From contig CM036756.1 of NCBI GenBank assembly GCA_020796225.1, positions 46,913,363 to 46,977,362 of the forward strand: DNA of 64,000 nucleotides, written 5' to 3'. Made by a program: the position numbers and the translations under genes. The first letter of the stretch is position 1. The number at the start of each line of letters is the position of its first letter. The notes below the pieces were generated by a model. The model was given only the letters and a program-made list of their open reading frames with translations. It had not been told where the DNA came from and searched no databases. Shown in pieces: positions 22,091-32,457 of the stretch. Source of the DNA: Arion vulgaris (taxonomy: Eukaryota; Mollusca; Gastropoda; Stylommatophora; Arionidae).

Positions 22091-23345
22091 GGTTATTGGT
22101 TACTAAACTGACATTGTTGCACTCTGAGCAGACCCATAGGTGCGCAGTCTCCCCCAACAGATATAGAAGAGTATGCATACTGATGGTTCCCGTAGCCTGC
22201 TGATTAAACACACTCCTCATTCTGCCCCTCAGGCATCCAGTTTTACTTGTACAAAGGGTAACTCCTATTGTCTGTCCACTCTGCCGTTAAGCGTAGGGAT
22301 GGGAGCTTTAATTTGCATTCTAGGGCTAGATGAGTCGCCCTTGTTATGTTGTATCCGTGTTTATGTAGTGTGGTCTTGATATTGTCTATCCATCTTTTTC
22401 TTGGTCTTCGCTTAGCTCTAGTATCCGATCTCTTTTATTGTATGCTGTTATTGGTGGTTGGTTGTATTTCATTCTCATTAAATGTCCAAACCACTGCATT
22501 TGTTGTCTTTCGATGTATGAAGTTATGCCCACTCTGCTTCTGATGTCCTCATTTCTAGTCTGTCTTTCCTGGTGACTCCCACTGTCTTCCTCAATCATTT
22601 CATTTCACACGTGGTGAGCTTTCTGTGATGTGTTGCTGTAAGAGACCAAGTTTGACACTGGTAACAAAGTGTTGGTAGGAAAATACTTTTATCATCTGTC
22701 TTTTCACTTCCATCTTGATCTTTGTGTGTTGTAGTAATGGTGCCAGCTGGTAGGTCACTGTATTTGCTTTTGACACCTTGTCTCTATTTCTCTATCTAGT
22801 TTTCCGTCCTCTGTATAAATGCTGCCTAAATATTTGAATTCAGAAACTTGCTTTACTTTGGTGTTATCGATTTGTATGTTTGCTTGGCTTGGTGTTCTGC
22901 TGATTTTCATGGTCTCGGTCTTTTGTTTGTTGATTTTCATGTTGTACTTTGTACATGCTATTAGCAATGAATTCATGTGATGTTGTAGCTGATCTTCATC
23001 TTCATAGATTAAACTTTGGTCGTCCTCAAAAAGCAATTAGTTGATTTGGTTGTTTAATTGGTTGTCGTGATCATTGTCTATGTCAATAAGGTCTTTTTCG
23101 CACTGTGCCTCTTTCACTATTCTGTCTATATATATGTTGAAGAGAAGAGTAACTCCAAACTGCTTAAATGCTGCATCGATTCAGCATCTATTTGAGTGTA
23201 TTCATCCAAGAGGCAGTCTCGAATAGACCGAAGAACATTCCCCTTATCCATCTTCAACACTCCAACAATCGATGCTGTTGATGCAAGTCTCTCTGCTCTC
23301 TCATTACCGCAAACACTTGCATGCCCAGAACAGTAGATCATCGTT
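22091..23345 (-). mobile_element. RNase H LINE copy 2, split by inserted LINE
   Basis: The 3' part (22091-22265) and the 5' part (23149-23345) together form a second copy of the 21640-22090 element, in direct tandem with it. The 5' part has G-H-A-S-V-C-G-N-E-R-A-E-R-L-A, where the catalytic Asp of GNExAD is Glu. The two parts are separated by the LINE at 22266-23148, and the 8 bases gtaactcc occur at both junctions. Confidence 0.8.
22266..23148 (-). mobile_element. LINE (RT motif C to C-terminus), inserted with TSD
   Basis: 5'-truncated LINE on the - strand: L-F-N-I-Y-I-D then L-L-F-E-D-D-Q-S-L-I-Y-E-D-E-D-Q-L-Q. Here the RT F-A-D-D motif reads F-E-D-D. N-M-K-I-N-K-Q-K-T-E-T-M-K and F-K-Y-L-G-S-I-Y-T follow. 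The tail (22386-22598) has I-E-R-Q-Q-M-Q-W-F-G-H-L-M-R-M. Target duplication gtaactcc at 22258-22265 and 23149-23156. Confidence 0.85.
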
Positions 23346-23554
23346 CTAAGTGTCATTCATCAACATGGTTTAGAAATGGCAAACATATATCAAAGCTGAC
23401 ACAAAGTTATTTGATATGTCATGTCCTATAAATACACTCTATATTTACAATATCCTTGCAATATATTTCTGATATTGTACAGTCTTGTGTACTCTAAAAC
23501 AGGTATTGAAAAAAACATTGTACTGTCTTCATTTCTGAAAGATATTTCTCATAT

Positions 23555-23710
23555 TCTTCCTATTCTTCGTTTGCTAGACATCAACCACTTGTTAAACCAC
23601 TATGGTCTGTATGTGATTTGTGTCTTAGAGCATAAGTTCATTGTGCCAGTTAGGTGCCTACAGACCTGCATGCCAGCACATCAGATTTCTACATGCTTTT
23701 TCTTCGGGTT
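23555..23710 (+). repeat. Repeat F2 fragments (23555 and 23960)
   Basis: accacttgttaaaccactatgg...gtgatttgtgtcttagag...gttaggtgcctaca...gccagcacatcagatttc matches the first half of the 52010-52275 copy. A second, shorter fragment lies at 23960-24065 (accccttgttaaccactctgtgtgattt). Between them and up to exon 3 the sequence is unremarkable. Confidence 0.55.
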
Positions 23711-24396
23711 CTCTAGCTTCCCATATTAACATGTGATCCTTTGATATAATTATATACAATACTCTTATAATTTTTCTAGTATTTCTTTGCCTTCTGTAAG
23801 TGTGTTACTAATTTTATCATTCATTGAGTGTAACAATGATGGTCTTACCTCACCTCTTACTGTTCTGATTTCATTCAACATTGTTTGAATTTATTAGCTG
23901 CAATTTAAGATCTATTTTACTGAAAGTATTCACTATATCCTGTTTCCTTGTCTCTTCTTCTTCTTTCTTCTTCAAACGCTTCATAATGACCCCTTGTTAA
24001 CCACTCTGTGTGATTTGCATGTGATCATACCAGTTTGATGTTGAATGAATCTAATCATTTCATCAGGGTAGGCGACTAAGAGAAATCTATCAAAACCTGT
24101 TGTGCTGTTCCGGGCCACTCCAATCTTCAATTCTAATTCTTGCAGTTGACATGGATTGGTTGAAATAAAAATCCTCTTTTACAACATTTAAATGCATCTA
24201 GCAAGCAAGCAACATTCTAACAAATGTCACAGACAATCACTCATGCAATATGACACTATCACTGCTATAAGATTTGCTGGTTACCCTTTCTACTAAAAAA
24301 TCCATGTCTTCCAGTAGTGTATTCAAAGTTGTTCACTGACCACACACATACATATACTTACTTCATTATATGTTAAGCATGTGCACTGGTACTCAC

Positions 24397-25230
24397 CTCT
24401 GTCATTTTGTTGAAGTTGAGAGTTGGTCTATCACAGTCACGACGTCGCTTTTTTCCACAGCGGCGGTGGTGGAGAACACAGGGTTGGGAGTGGCATCTAG
24501 GGATGTTGCTGCTGCTACATATGTTGCTTTCACAGCATCCGGAAGAGGGTTCCATGCTGTCGAAAACGCAGTGCATGGAGGTGGTGGAGGATGATGCAGA
24601 GGATATTTGATCCTCACATGAAAGACTACGGTTTTCCAACACCCGTGTACGACTTTTCATAGGGCTGTAATCCTGCCAAGCGGAACCCTGTGAGCTGAAG
24701 GATGTGCGGCTGGCTGCCGAAGCGGGTCGAGGTACAGGTGAACCTGGAGGGGTCTGGAGGTCTGATGTGGTGTAGTGGCCGCTGTCGACGCTGGGCGGAG
24801 AGGAGACCACTGGTACAAGTTTTAAACCAGAAGAATGTTTGGACGACCATTTTGTGGAATTACCAGTGTGAATGTTTGGAAGCAGATTCTTCTCCTTGCA
24901 GCTCTGAACATCGTCATTACTCTGGGGAATCAACGCTATTGGTTTCCATATCTTGCCACCTGGGTCTTTTAAGGGGCAGGAAAACCGTGAGACTGTCAGG
25001 AGGGACGGACAAAGATCTGCAATGTTTCTTCTTTGGGGGAGCCATATGAATACCTGGGGCGCTGTCACAGAGATAGCATGAGTAGCGAGGTTTCTTGTGC
25101 CGGCAGATATTAATGGGGGATACCTGCACTTTATCTGGTGGTCGGAGTGTCCAACTTGCGCCATCTTCACTTCCAAATTCATGCCGACTTTGTCGTTCTG
25201 ATTCTAGTGATATTGCCCACACATTTGTAC
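24397..25230 (-). CDS. FAM53: FAM53 family protein, main exon, with apparent +1 frameshift
   Basis: 834-bp exon, acceptor ttttatttgtag, donor gtgagt. The first frame gives S-E-D-G-A-S-W-T-L and P-P-K-K-K-H-C-R-S-L-S-V-P, the FAM53 signature (K-x-H-C-R-S-L-S-V-P). The overlapping frame then carries the rest: S-R-F-S-C-P-L-K-D-P-G-G-K-I-W-K-P-I, T-P-P-G-S-P-V-P-R-P, P-R-C-H-S-Q-P-C-V-L, G-K-K-R-R-R-D (likely nuclear localisation signal) and R-P-T-L-N-F-N-K-M-T-E. FAM53 proteins are small, Ser/Pro-rich and nuclear; FAM53B (simplet) promotes nuclear entry of beta-catenin, and members bind 14-3-3. The frames switch within 24981-25010, where one base seems extra (or two lost): an assembly error, a disabling mutation or recoding. 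Entry phase 1 and exit phase 0 with 834 bp leave exactly one unpaired base. Confidence 0.92.
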
Positions 25231-25239
25231 CTACAAATA

Positions 25240-25849
25240 AAATCAAATTCTTCAACTAAAATGTGTTTGTTACTTATAACTTGAAAGTACAGTCAAATAT
25301 ATCTGTGTCTATTAACAAATCTGGCTGGTAAAGGTTATGATATCTCGCAGCTCTTATTTTACATTCATTTTTCTCTTTATTTCTCATATCTGTGTTGTTC
25401 CATCAATTATTGAGGTGTGTGTAATTGTGATTTATGTACATAGTTCAATGTTAGTCTATATTTGGATCTGTTTTTTCCGACACATATTACACTCAGTCTG
25501 TGTGGGTGTGTCTGTGTCATTGTTGATCTTATATTTGTCATCAAGACCAACATCTAGCTTGGGCATCTAAACTGCCATCTAAAAAACCAACAGAAACTAA
25601 ATAATCTTCTTGTTCTGATATCTTAATTATATCAGTTGAACTTCATACATATTCTTCATATGTATTCATTGGATGTCTTTATTCTTCATTAATTTGGTTC
25701 ATTATCAACATGTTGAATAGTTTTAGTGATTTCGTTGCTTCCAGTTATTAACTTTCTATAGTTGTTTCTTAACTTTGCCACTGGAACTTGGTAAGTAGAT
25801 TAATTAGTATAACCATCACTGCAGATTGTCAAGTAGAAGAGTAGTGAAA
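25240..25849. other. Intron sequence without recognised features
   Basis: AT-rich FAM53 intron 2 sequence between exon 3 and the Penelope-like element. The short open frame at 25337-25570 has no recognisable motif. Confidence 0.4.
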
Positions 25850-27840
25850 CACGTACAAACAAAGTACTATAGTTTTACAAAATACAGAAACAGTGACGAT
25901 AAACAGCAACGTTTCGACCAACAGGGCCTTTATCAAGCAAACGAACAAACAGGAGTGACAAATTAAAATGAAACACAAATGGACGACCAAATACAAACGT
26001 ATCTAAGGAAAATCTGGAATAAAACGAATAACGAAATAAATGTAACACAAAAACACACATAAAAACTAGAAATAGAACGGAAAAGAAGCAATGAAACATC
26101 TAGTAAATATATAACTTGAATACATGCAACATATACCCATATAGATTACAAAGCATGGGAAGAGAAAGTACTAAGAAGCATAAGAATGTAATACATGCAA
26201 CATATACCCATATAGATTACAAAGCATGGGAAGAGAAAGTACTAAGAAGCATAAGAATGTAATACGTTGAGCCCGCATGGTCGAAGGTACCATACAAAGA
26301 AATCAACCGATTCTCCAGAGCAAATCGACTACGATCATCAGAGGAACATGATCGGATGGCTGTGACCTGGACATCGCAAGCTCCTGAATGGCCAGTATCA
26401 TTGAAATGGGTAGCTACAGGGTCACAGAGCATTGGCGTATATCGCGCAAGTGTTGGGCGAATCGGTCACTGAGTCTCCTGCCGGTTTCCCCAATATAGGC
26501 CTTGTTGCACCGCTTGCAGATAATGGCATAGATAATAATACGGACTCGCACGTGAAACTGTCTTCAATAACTGAACGTGGCTTTGGAAAAGACACAGTGC
26601 GGGTCTGTATTACATAAGCACACGTGTTGCAGCGCCGACGGCCACACTGGATGGTGCCAAAATGTCTCTGGATATTAGGCTTGAGGCGACTGTGAACCAA
26701 CATATCCTTAAGGCTTCTGTCCCGTCTGTACGCCACTAAAAGGATAGTGTTGGAAGATTGAACGTGTCTCAGGATCAAACTGAAGAATGGAGAGATGACG
26801 GAATAAGACTTTCTTCACAAGGGAACTATGAGGGTGGAAAGTTAAGACAAGTTTCACCCTGTCAGAATTGGAAGTTCTATGCTGGTTAGAGAGAGCCTCC
26901 TGGCGAGAAATTTGCTGAACGCGCCGCATAGCAGAAGCAAGCACCTTATCCGGGTATAAGCGCTACGAAAGAAATCCAGCATCTCGTGAGCTCTATCGAG
27001 AAAATCGGCGTCCTCGCTACAGAGGCGACGAAGGCGCAAGAGTTGAGAGAATGGTAAAGAGTCACGACAAGCCTGGGAATGGGAAGAGGTATAAAGAAGA
27101 AAACGATGTGCATCAGTAGGCTTGTAGTATACTGATGTAGTGATGGTGGATAGGCTGATAGTGATGTCAAGAAAGTTGACACAAGAGGTAGAGATGTGAG
27201 ATGTAAACCGAATAGCCGGATTGAAGACATTAATGAAATTAATGAAGCGTGACAAATCGGCTTCAGGCATATTGGTAATGCCAATACAATCATCAATGTA
27301 TCTATGATACACAGATGGAAGAGGGCCATCATAGGAATTCCATACTAGGTGCTCAAGATGACCCATGAATAGACAAGCATAACTGGGTCCCATTTTAGTA
27401 CCCATGGTGACCCCACTGATCTGCTCAAAGAACTGGTCATTGAACTGAAAGGAGTTGAGAGTTAGAACTAGTTCTGCAAGACGAAGGAGAGCAGAGGTGG
27501 AGACAAGTGGGTTAGTTCTCCTGTCGAGAAAGAACTGGAGAGCTTGAAGTCCGTCGGAATGAGGTATGGAGGTGTACAATGAGCACACATCAAGGAGGAA
27601 GAGACGGTAAGTTCTGCCAGGCAACAACTCAATAGACGAAAAGACAGACAAGGTGTGGTTCGTATCTTTCAAGAATGAAGGTAGTGTGGTGACGATAGGA
27701 TTGAAGATACTATCAAGAAATTCAGAGATATATTCCGTAGGACAAGAGCAAGCAGAAACGATGGGCCTACCCGGATTGTTCAGTTTATGAATTTTGGGGA
27801 GCATATGAAAGGCGGGTTTTCCTAAACAGCTATCGATGAC
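25850..27840 (-). mobile_element. Penelope-like element with GIY-YIG endonuclease
   Basis: 5'-truncated element. The long frame (26854-27804) is a Penelope-type reverse transcriptase: L-P-K-I-H-K-L-N-N-P-G-R-P-I-V-S at the start, motif A L-D-V-C-S-L-Y-T-S-I-P-H (residues 71-82), G-T-K-M-G-P-S-Y-A (135-143), catalytic Y-I-D-D-C (169-173) and N-F-L-D-I (210-214). After two frame changes (near 26950 and 26770) come C-G-R-R-R-C-N-T-C and a GIY-YIG domain: I-I-Y-A-I-I-C-K-R-C, A-Y-I-G-E-T-G-R-R-L-S-D-R-F (26440-26545), with R-x-x-x-E-N-R-L near 26280-26330. The 3' region (25850-25940) has the conserved cttgataaaggcc...ggtcgaaac motif. Such elements integrate through RT and endonuclease. This copy is inactive but only mildly decayed, in FAM53 intron 2 on the gene's own strand. 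Confidence 0.95.
26119..26261. repeat. 71-bp tandem duplication inside Penelope-like element
   Basis: tacatgcaacatatacccat begins at 26121 and again at 26192; the 71-bp units are almost identical. Located downstream of the GIY-YIG coding region. Confidence 0.9.
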
Positions 27841-27888
27841 ACAAAGTAGAAGAGTATTATGTTATGTGTGTGAGATCAACATAAGTGA

Positions 27889-27910
27889 TATATATATATA
27901 TATATATATT
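27889..27910. repeat. (TA)n microsatellite
   Basis: About 11 TA units at the 5' edge of the following LINE fragment. Confidence 0.9.
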
Positions 27911-28325
27911 TATATGCCTGTACCTATAGATACTAGGACCATTACACAAACAAGAATGAAAATCCAGTCCTTCGAAATGAAATGCTACAGAAAGATTCTA
28001 CGAATACCATGGACAGAAAATAGGCAGAACACTGATATCCTGAAAGAACTGAATGTTAATGACAATTGGCTGATAAACAATATACTATACAGAAAAATTG
28101 GATACTTTGACCACATCAAGCGTCACGATGGCCTGGAGAGAACAATATTGGAAGGTAGGGTCCCAGGATGCAGAGACAGACCAAGAAGAAGATGGCTACA
28201 AGATATTAAAGAAACTATGAATATGACCGTCGCGAAGTGGGTGAACTGGCTAGAGACAGAGTGAATTTCAGATGCGCTGCAAATAGAGCAACGTTCTATA
28301 AAGGACACACACCTTGATGATGATA
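27899..28325 (+). mobile_element. LINE C-terminal region, long open frame
   Basis: Continuous frame 27911-28264: Q-S-F-E-M-K-C-Y-R-K-I-L-R-I-P-W-T, then D-N-W-L-I-N-N, K-I-G-Y-F-D-H-I-K-R-H-D-G-L-E-R-T-I-L, R-P-R-R-R-W-L-Q-D-I-K-E-T-M-N-M-T. Typical C-terminus of a LINE ORF2. The best preserved copy of this family in the window, ending at the ttgatgatgat 3' motif. Same family as 15770, 18630, 44990 and 51190. Confidence 0.85.
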
Positions 28326-28831
28326 CTAATGAAAGTACTTCTGATCTATCAACTAAAGATGATGTTCGTGTATTACATACAAGTAGCAATACTATTCCTA
28401 GCTCTTATTGAGAACAACATCATATCAAAGTACAATGAGCAACTTATTGAATTACGTAGGGAATGTAGTTGTATACAGGAACTCTCTGTCATGATGAAAT
28501 TGTATACTGGAGTAAGACCACCTTTTCTCTACTTGTTTGCTCAAAGTGCAAAAGCTCACTCCGCACCTCCTTTCTCCTGATACATCAGTCTTTGACGACT
28601 GTTTCCCATGTATGTGTGTGTTTGTGTCAAGATCCTTCAAATTTTGCTTGCAAACATCTGGGGTCCTCCAGTTAGTCTCTGCCTACTAGATATCAGTTCC
28701 TTTATGATATACTGGGAAATTGTATCACCTTCCCCATGCAAAAGGAAGTCCAGCCACCTGAGATGTATCTGCTTAAAAAAAGTGACATGGTGGAAATTTG
28801 TCTCTTAAGAACTTGTTTGTTTCTTATAGTC

Positions 28832-29228
28832 CAGCATTTCCCAAAGTGGGTGGTACGCCCCCCTCCCGTGGGTGTTGAAGGTTCTAGGGGAGGGTGGGTG
28901 CGATAGTGGGTTCAGAAGAATTTGGGGGTTGTTCAGGCGATTAGTGGTCGGTGCCTCCTTAAAGAAGAAAATAAATATTTTAAAATAAATTATTTTCGTG
29001 AGTTTGCTATTGAATAATCATTTAAAATTTGAATTCTGCATTTTAATTAATCTTATGTCCGCCTTAACTGTCCATTTTCATCAATTTTCTATTTCATGTG
29101 TATAATCATTTGAAAATTGACCATGTATATATGGGGAAGGGCGTTGGTAAACTGTTAAAATGTGGAGGGGGTTACAAAGTTTATGTTGTGCAAAGTGGGC
29201 GGTGGGCCGAAAAGTTTGGGAATCTATG
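28832..29228. mobile_element. hAT-like MITE with 8-bp TSD
   Basis: 397-bp element without coding capacity. Terminal inverted repeats are imperfect: cagcatttcccaaag left, and cata-gattcccaaac as the reverse complement of the right end. Exact 8-bp direct repeat ttatagtc at 28824-28831 and 29229-29236. The 8-bp duplication and the CA-ttcccaaa type end fit hAT elements. Interior is G-rich on the left and A/T-rich in the centre. Confidence 0.8.
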
Positions 29229-29289
29229 TTATAGTCTATCAATGATATGCAAAGAATAAGTTATGTGTTTCGTCAAAGAATAAGTAAGT

Positions 29290-29510
29290 CTATTCGTAAG
29301 AATACGTAAAAAGGCGTAAGATGATTTTAAAGGCAAAATTAAAATTTTTAATGATTATTCACGAAAATAATTTATTTAAAAATATTTATTACTAATTTCT
29401 TCTTTAAGGAGTCACCAGCCTCTAATCACCTGAACACCCCCTCCCCTCGGAAGGCTTCAGCGCCACTGGGCGAGGGTGGGGGTGGGTACCACCCACTTTG
29501 GGAAACACTG
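29290..29510. mobile_element. Second hAT-like MITE of the same family, truncated, inverted
   Basis: The reverse complement begins cagtgtttcccaaagtggg and follows the left half of the 28832 element (gggtggtac, gttcaggtgattag, ctccttaaagaagaaa, aataaattattttcgtgaat). The other terminus is not found. No TSD identified. Confidence 0.7.
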
Positions 29511-29619
29511 GTCTAGAGCAAGAGAATCAAAACATGTTTGTCATGGGTAGCACAGATGGACTAAGATATCTATTGAACTAGTAACTACATTTATTTTTGT
29601 CTATTTCTTTCCCCAGGTG

Positions 29620-29880
29620 GATGATGGAATTGGTTGTCCACTCTAGCCGCTAAGCATAGGGTCGGGAACATTAATTTGCGTTTCAGCGTCAGATGAGTCG
29701 CATGTGTTGTGTTATATCCGTGTTTATGTAGTGTGGTCTTGATATTTTCTATCCATCTTTTCTTGGTCTTCCTTTAGCTCTAGTACCTGATTTCATTTTA
29801 TTGTATACTGTTATTAGTAATTGGTTGTATTCCATTCTCATTAAATGTCCAAGCCATTGCATTTGTTGTCTTTCAATAAC
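29620..29880 (-). mobile_element. LINE C-terminal tail (QWLGHLMRM type)
   Basis: The - strand has E-R-Q-Q-M-Q-W-L-G-H-L-M-R-M-E-Y-N-Q then A-K-G-R-P-R-K. Near-identical segments at 22266 and 45910. 3' end near ccccaggtggatgatggaattgg. Confidence 0.8.
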
Positions 29881-29885
29881 CACAT

Positions 29886-30234
29886 TGATACTATACACAA
29901 AGGGGAGGAATATGCCATGATCAATAAACAAATGACACTTTCTATGACAGTCATCATTGCTACTGGATGAGAGTGTAGATAGTGTTGCAACTGTACAGCA
30001 GATTTGTCCATTAATATCAACTACTATCTTGATAATGATGGGGATTGATAATATTATAATTGAATATAATGATGAATTAGTGCTATGCTGGAAGAGTTCA
30101 GTTTGAGAATTCTCAGATAGAGTGTCAGACAGGATTGTTGAAGAACAAAATGACGCTTTCCGAACAGCATATTTAGAATGAGAATGGAGACCCACACTTT
30201 CTATTGAACGTGTATAAAACAGACAGTCCGCCAC
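29886..30234 (-). other. Unclassified open frame upstream of LINE tail
   Basis: Continuous with the LINE frame but unlike any LINE: a Ser/Thr-rich first half (S-D-T-L-S-E-N-S-Q-T-E-L), then a hydrophobic stretch S-I-I-I-L-S-I-P-I-I-I-K-I-V-V and a Cys-containing end. Not recognised. Could be a gene fragment, LINE flank or chance. Confidence 0.2.
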
Positions 30235-30499
30235 AGACTATGCGATAACTAGCAGTCGGGGGGCGTACAGAGATATACAAGTGATAACTATCCCACATTC
30301 CTTTTACTTCTCCATGTAGTACTTCTCCGACAGCAGAAAATCAACTATAACGCATTTGAAGAACTGTACAGACACAAGAGTGTTGATATGTTCAGTATGA
30401 GATACACACATCGCCACACATGTTGTTGAGTGTTTCCATGTAAAATGTGCTTTTACATGGCAACAGAAGGATACAATAACAATACCAGACAAGACAAAC

Positions 30500-30560
30500 C
30501 TTTAACTGTAAGATTGGACTGCTGTTGACAGGTAGTCTTGGCTGGATTTTCTTGTGTCAC
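30500..30560 (-). CDS. FAM53: FAM53 family protein, exon 2
   Basis: 61-bp exon with acceptor tatctcaaacag and donor gtttgt (weaker than consensus). Reads V-T-Q-E-N-P-A-K-T-T-C-Q-Q-Q-S-N-L-T-V-K plus one base, which with the first two bases of exon 3 makes Gly. Entry phase 0 fits exon 1, which ends in L-P at phase 0. The residues themselves are not conserved family motifs, so the call rests on splice sites, phase and position between the conserved N-terminus and the G-A-S-W motif. Confidence 0.62.
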
Positions 30561-31074
30561 CTGTTTGAGATAATGTAAAAATGGTTACTTGAAGTACTAT
30601 GCAATAAACATTTTGTTGTACTACTTTTTTTGAGACAAAAGCGTTGCTCTGCTAAGAAAACCAAATAAAACTCCAAAACTGTGGACAACTTAGTTATATT
30701 TGCAACTGTTAAGAACCACTCTCTATTTTCAGTGGGGTTTTCTGTTTGTAGAATCTTACTAGTAAGCCATGTATACAAATGCGTGTCCTATTGGTCAAAA
30801 TGCTAGTACCATATGTAGTTGAAAAGAAGACCGATAGATACTGACCAGATCTGAGAATAGAGAAGCAAATATGTTCAGCATTCTGATGACTGACACCCAT
30901 TGTAAAGGTGAAGTGACTCACAACGTGATGATCCTATTGACTTGAACATTTGAACACATACCTAGAGTATAGAACTTGGCATGTCCATCAGGAAAACTAT
31001 TGGTAGGAAATGAGCATAGAAAACCATATCTTGGTGACTGTATCTTTGAGCAGGCCAGAGAGTCCCCTTGTTCT

Positions 31075-31560
31075 TTAGTTATGTTATGCGATCGATGTCA
31101 TGGCACATTGGGCATTTCCATTCGTGCTCTGTCCTCCGCTGCAGCAGCCATCCATTTGCTTGTCGTACCCATGAGAGGTTGATTAGTATGTCTTCACTAT
31201 CTACCACAAAGATGACACTGTCTGGCATGTCCAAACTTAACGCCCAATTCTCAAACTCGTTCCAGTGTCTGAGACTTGCCCATGTCACATAAATAAGAGC
31301 GTACCACATTGATGATATCAGCGCATTGTTTGCAAAAAAAGTCTGCATGCTTGTTACCCTGCACTACAGCATGTCCAGGTGTGTACAGCCAAGTAATTGT
31401 TCCTTAGTGTTTGGGAAGTTCAATGCTGGTTCCTGTTCGATGTGGGTAGAACACCCACATAGATCCCAGCTTTTCAATGCTATGTACAACATCAATACTT
31501 CATGGAATTGAGCTGAAGGACCAGAGTTAAAACGCTGCTGGATCATTGAAGAAGGTGCAT
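31075..31560 (-). mobile_element. RNase H LINE fragment
   Basis: The - strand shows T-I-T-W-L-Y-T-P-G-H-A-V-V-Q-G-N-K-H-A-D-F-F (RNase H) and later R-R-T-E-H-E-W-K-C-P-M-C-H-D-I-D-R. The usual G-N-E-R-A-D is G-N-K-H-A-D. A different family from 21640, judged by its C-terminal finger. Confidence 0.75.
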
Positions 31561-31562
31561 CT

Positions 31563-31799
31563 TCACTTGGTGAAATAGGAAACAACGTCCTTCCAAAACT
31601 TTGTGCATATGTCCAGTATCTTCATATCGAATTTACAGACATCAATGAACCTAAATTGTGGTAATCCATCTGCTCTCTTTTCCTTCATCAGCTGACCGTA
31701 AAGGATATCTTCAGTGATGCAACCATCTTCCATACATGGCAGAGTTATCGCAGTCTGAACACGCATGATAGGGACAGTTTGTGAAAGCACTACAGCATT
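31563..31799 (-). mobile_element. LINE C-terminal tail (RFxDVCKxDMK type)
   Basis: C-I-T-E-D-I-L-Y-G-Q-L-M-K-E-K-R, then F-R-F-I-D-V-C-K-F-D-M-K-I-L-D-I matches the K-x-x-Y-G-E-L...R-P-x-x-R-x-K-D-V-C-K-R-D-M-K ending of a common LINE. It adjoins the RNase H fragment. A hAT-like MITE inserted next to it. Confidence 0.6.
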
Positions 31800-31807
31800 A
31801 TGGCCAC

Positions 31808-32457
31808 CAGTGGTGGCTAGTCATTAATGTCTAGTGGGACCGGCCCCACCAAAAATGTGTATTTATTATTTTAGAAATTATTTGTTCATAATTATTACTT
31901 TTAACGTGATACTGATTAGCTTGAAAGTTGATATATAAAGCTAAAATATCATATACCGTCTGCATTTCAGCGTCTTTCCTCTTTAATTAGTATACTTCCT
32001 GCATTTTCAGGCACTATTTTTTAGGGCCAGTAGAAAGGTAGTATATTGAGACCGTCTGTTAACATATCGACCTCTGACCTCTCTCGACTGGTTATTTAGC
32101 ACAGATAAATATGTGATTAGCATTCATTCAGTAGGGAAATTCGTACGCGGCCAGGCCAGTGCAGTTAAACGGTGTTATTGTGCTAAATATGTGTCCGGGT
32201 GCGTAAATACCGAATAAATCCTGAATGATAAATAAAAATAGAAAATAATATAAATAATTAACTAAACATTATAGAATAGTTTAAGGTAATCGCCATTCCA
32301 TCAATATACATCTGTGTACGACAATGTACGTTCTGGTAAACTTCCCAGAATAGACAAATAATAGTGAATACTAAAATATAACCTAACACAAAACCATAAT
32401 TTTTCAGAAAAATTTTAATTTGGCCCCACCAACAAAAATGATCACCAGCCGCCACTG
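31808..32457. mobile_element. hAT-like MITE, 650 bp, with TSD
   Basis: Left end cagtggtggctagtcat, right end (reverse complement) cagtggcggctggtgat: inverted repeats of about 17 bp with three differences, plus internal ggccccacc on both sides. Flanks are atggccac (31800-31807) and atggtcac (32458-32465), an 8-bp duplication with one mismatch. The CAGTGGCGG terminus and 8-bp TSD are typical of hAT transposons. No transposase frame. Confidence 0.85.

Noticed and set aside
24990..25006. Antizyme-like tcctga frameshift site in FAM53 exon 3
   Set aside because: The tcc-tga word is present but not in the frame used by the K-K-H-C-R-S-L-S-V-P peptide, so it cannot act as the known +1 slip site. An extra base in the assembly is simpler.
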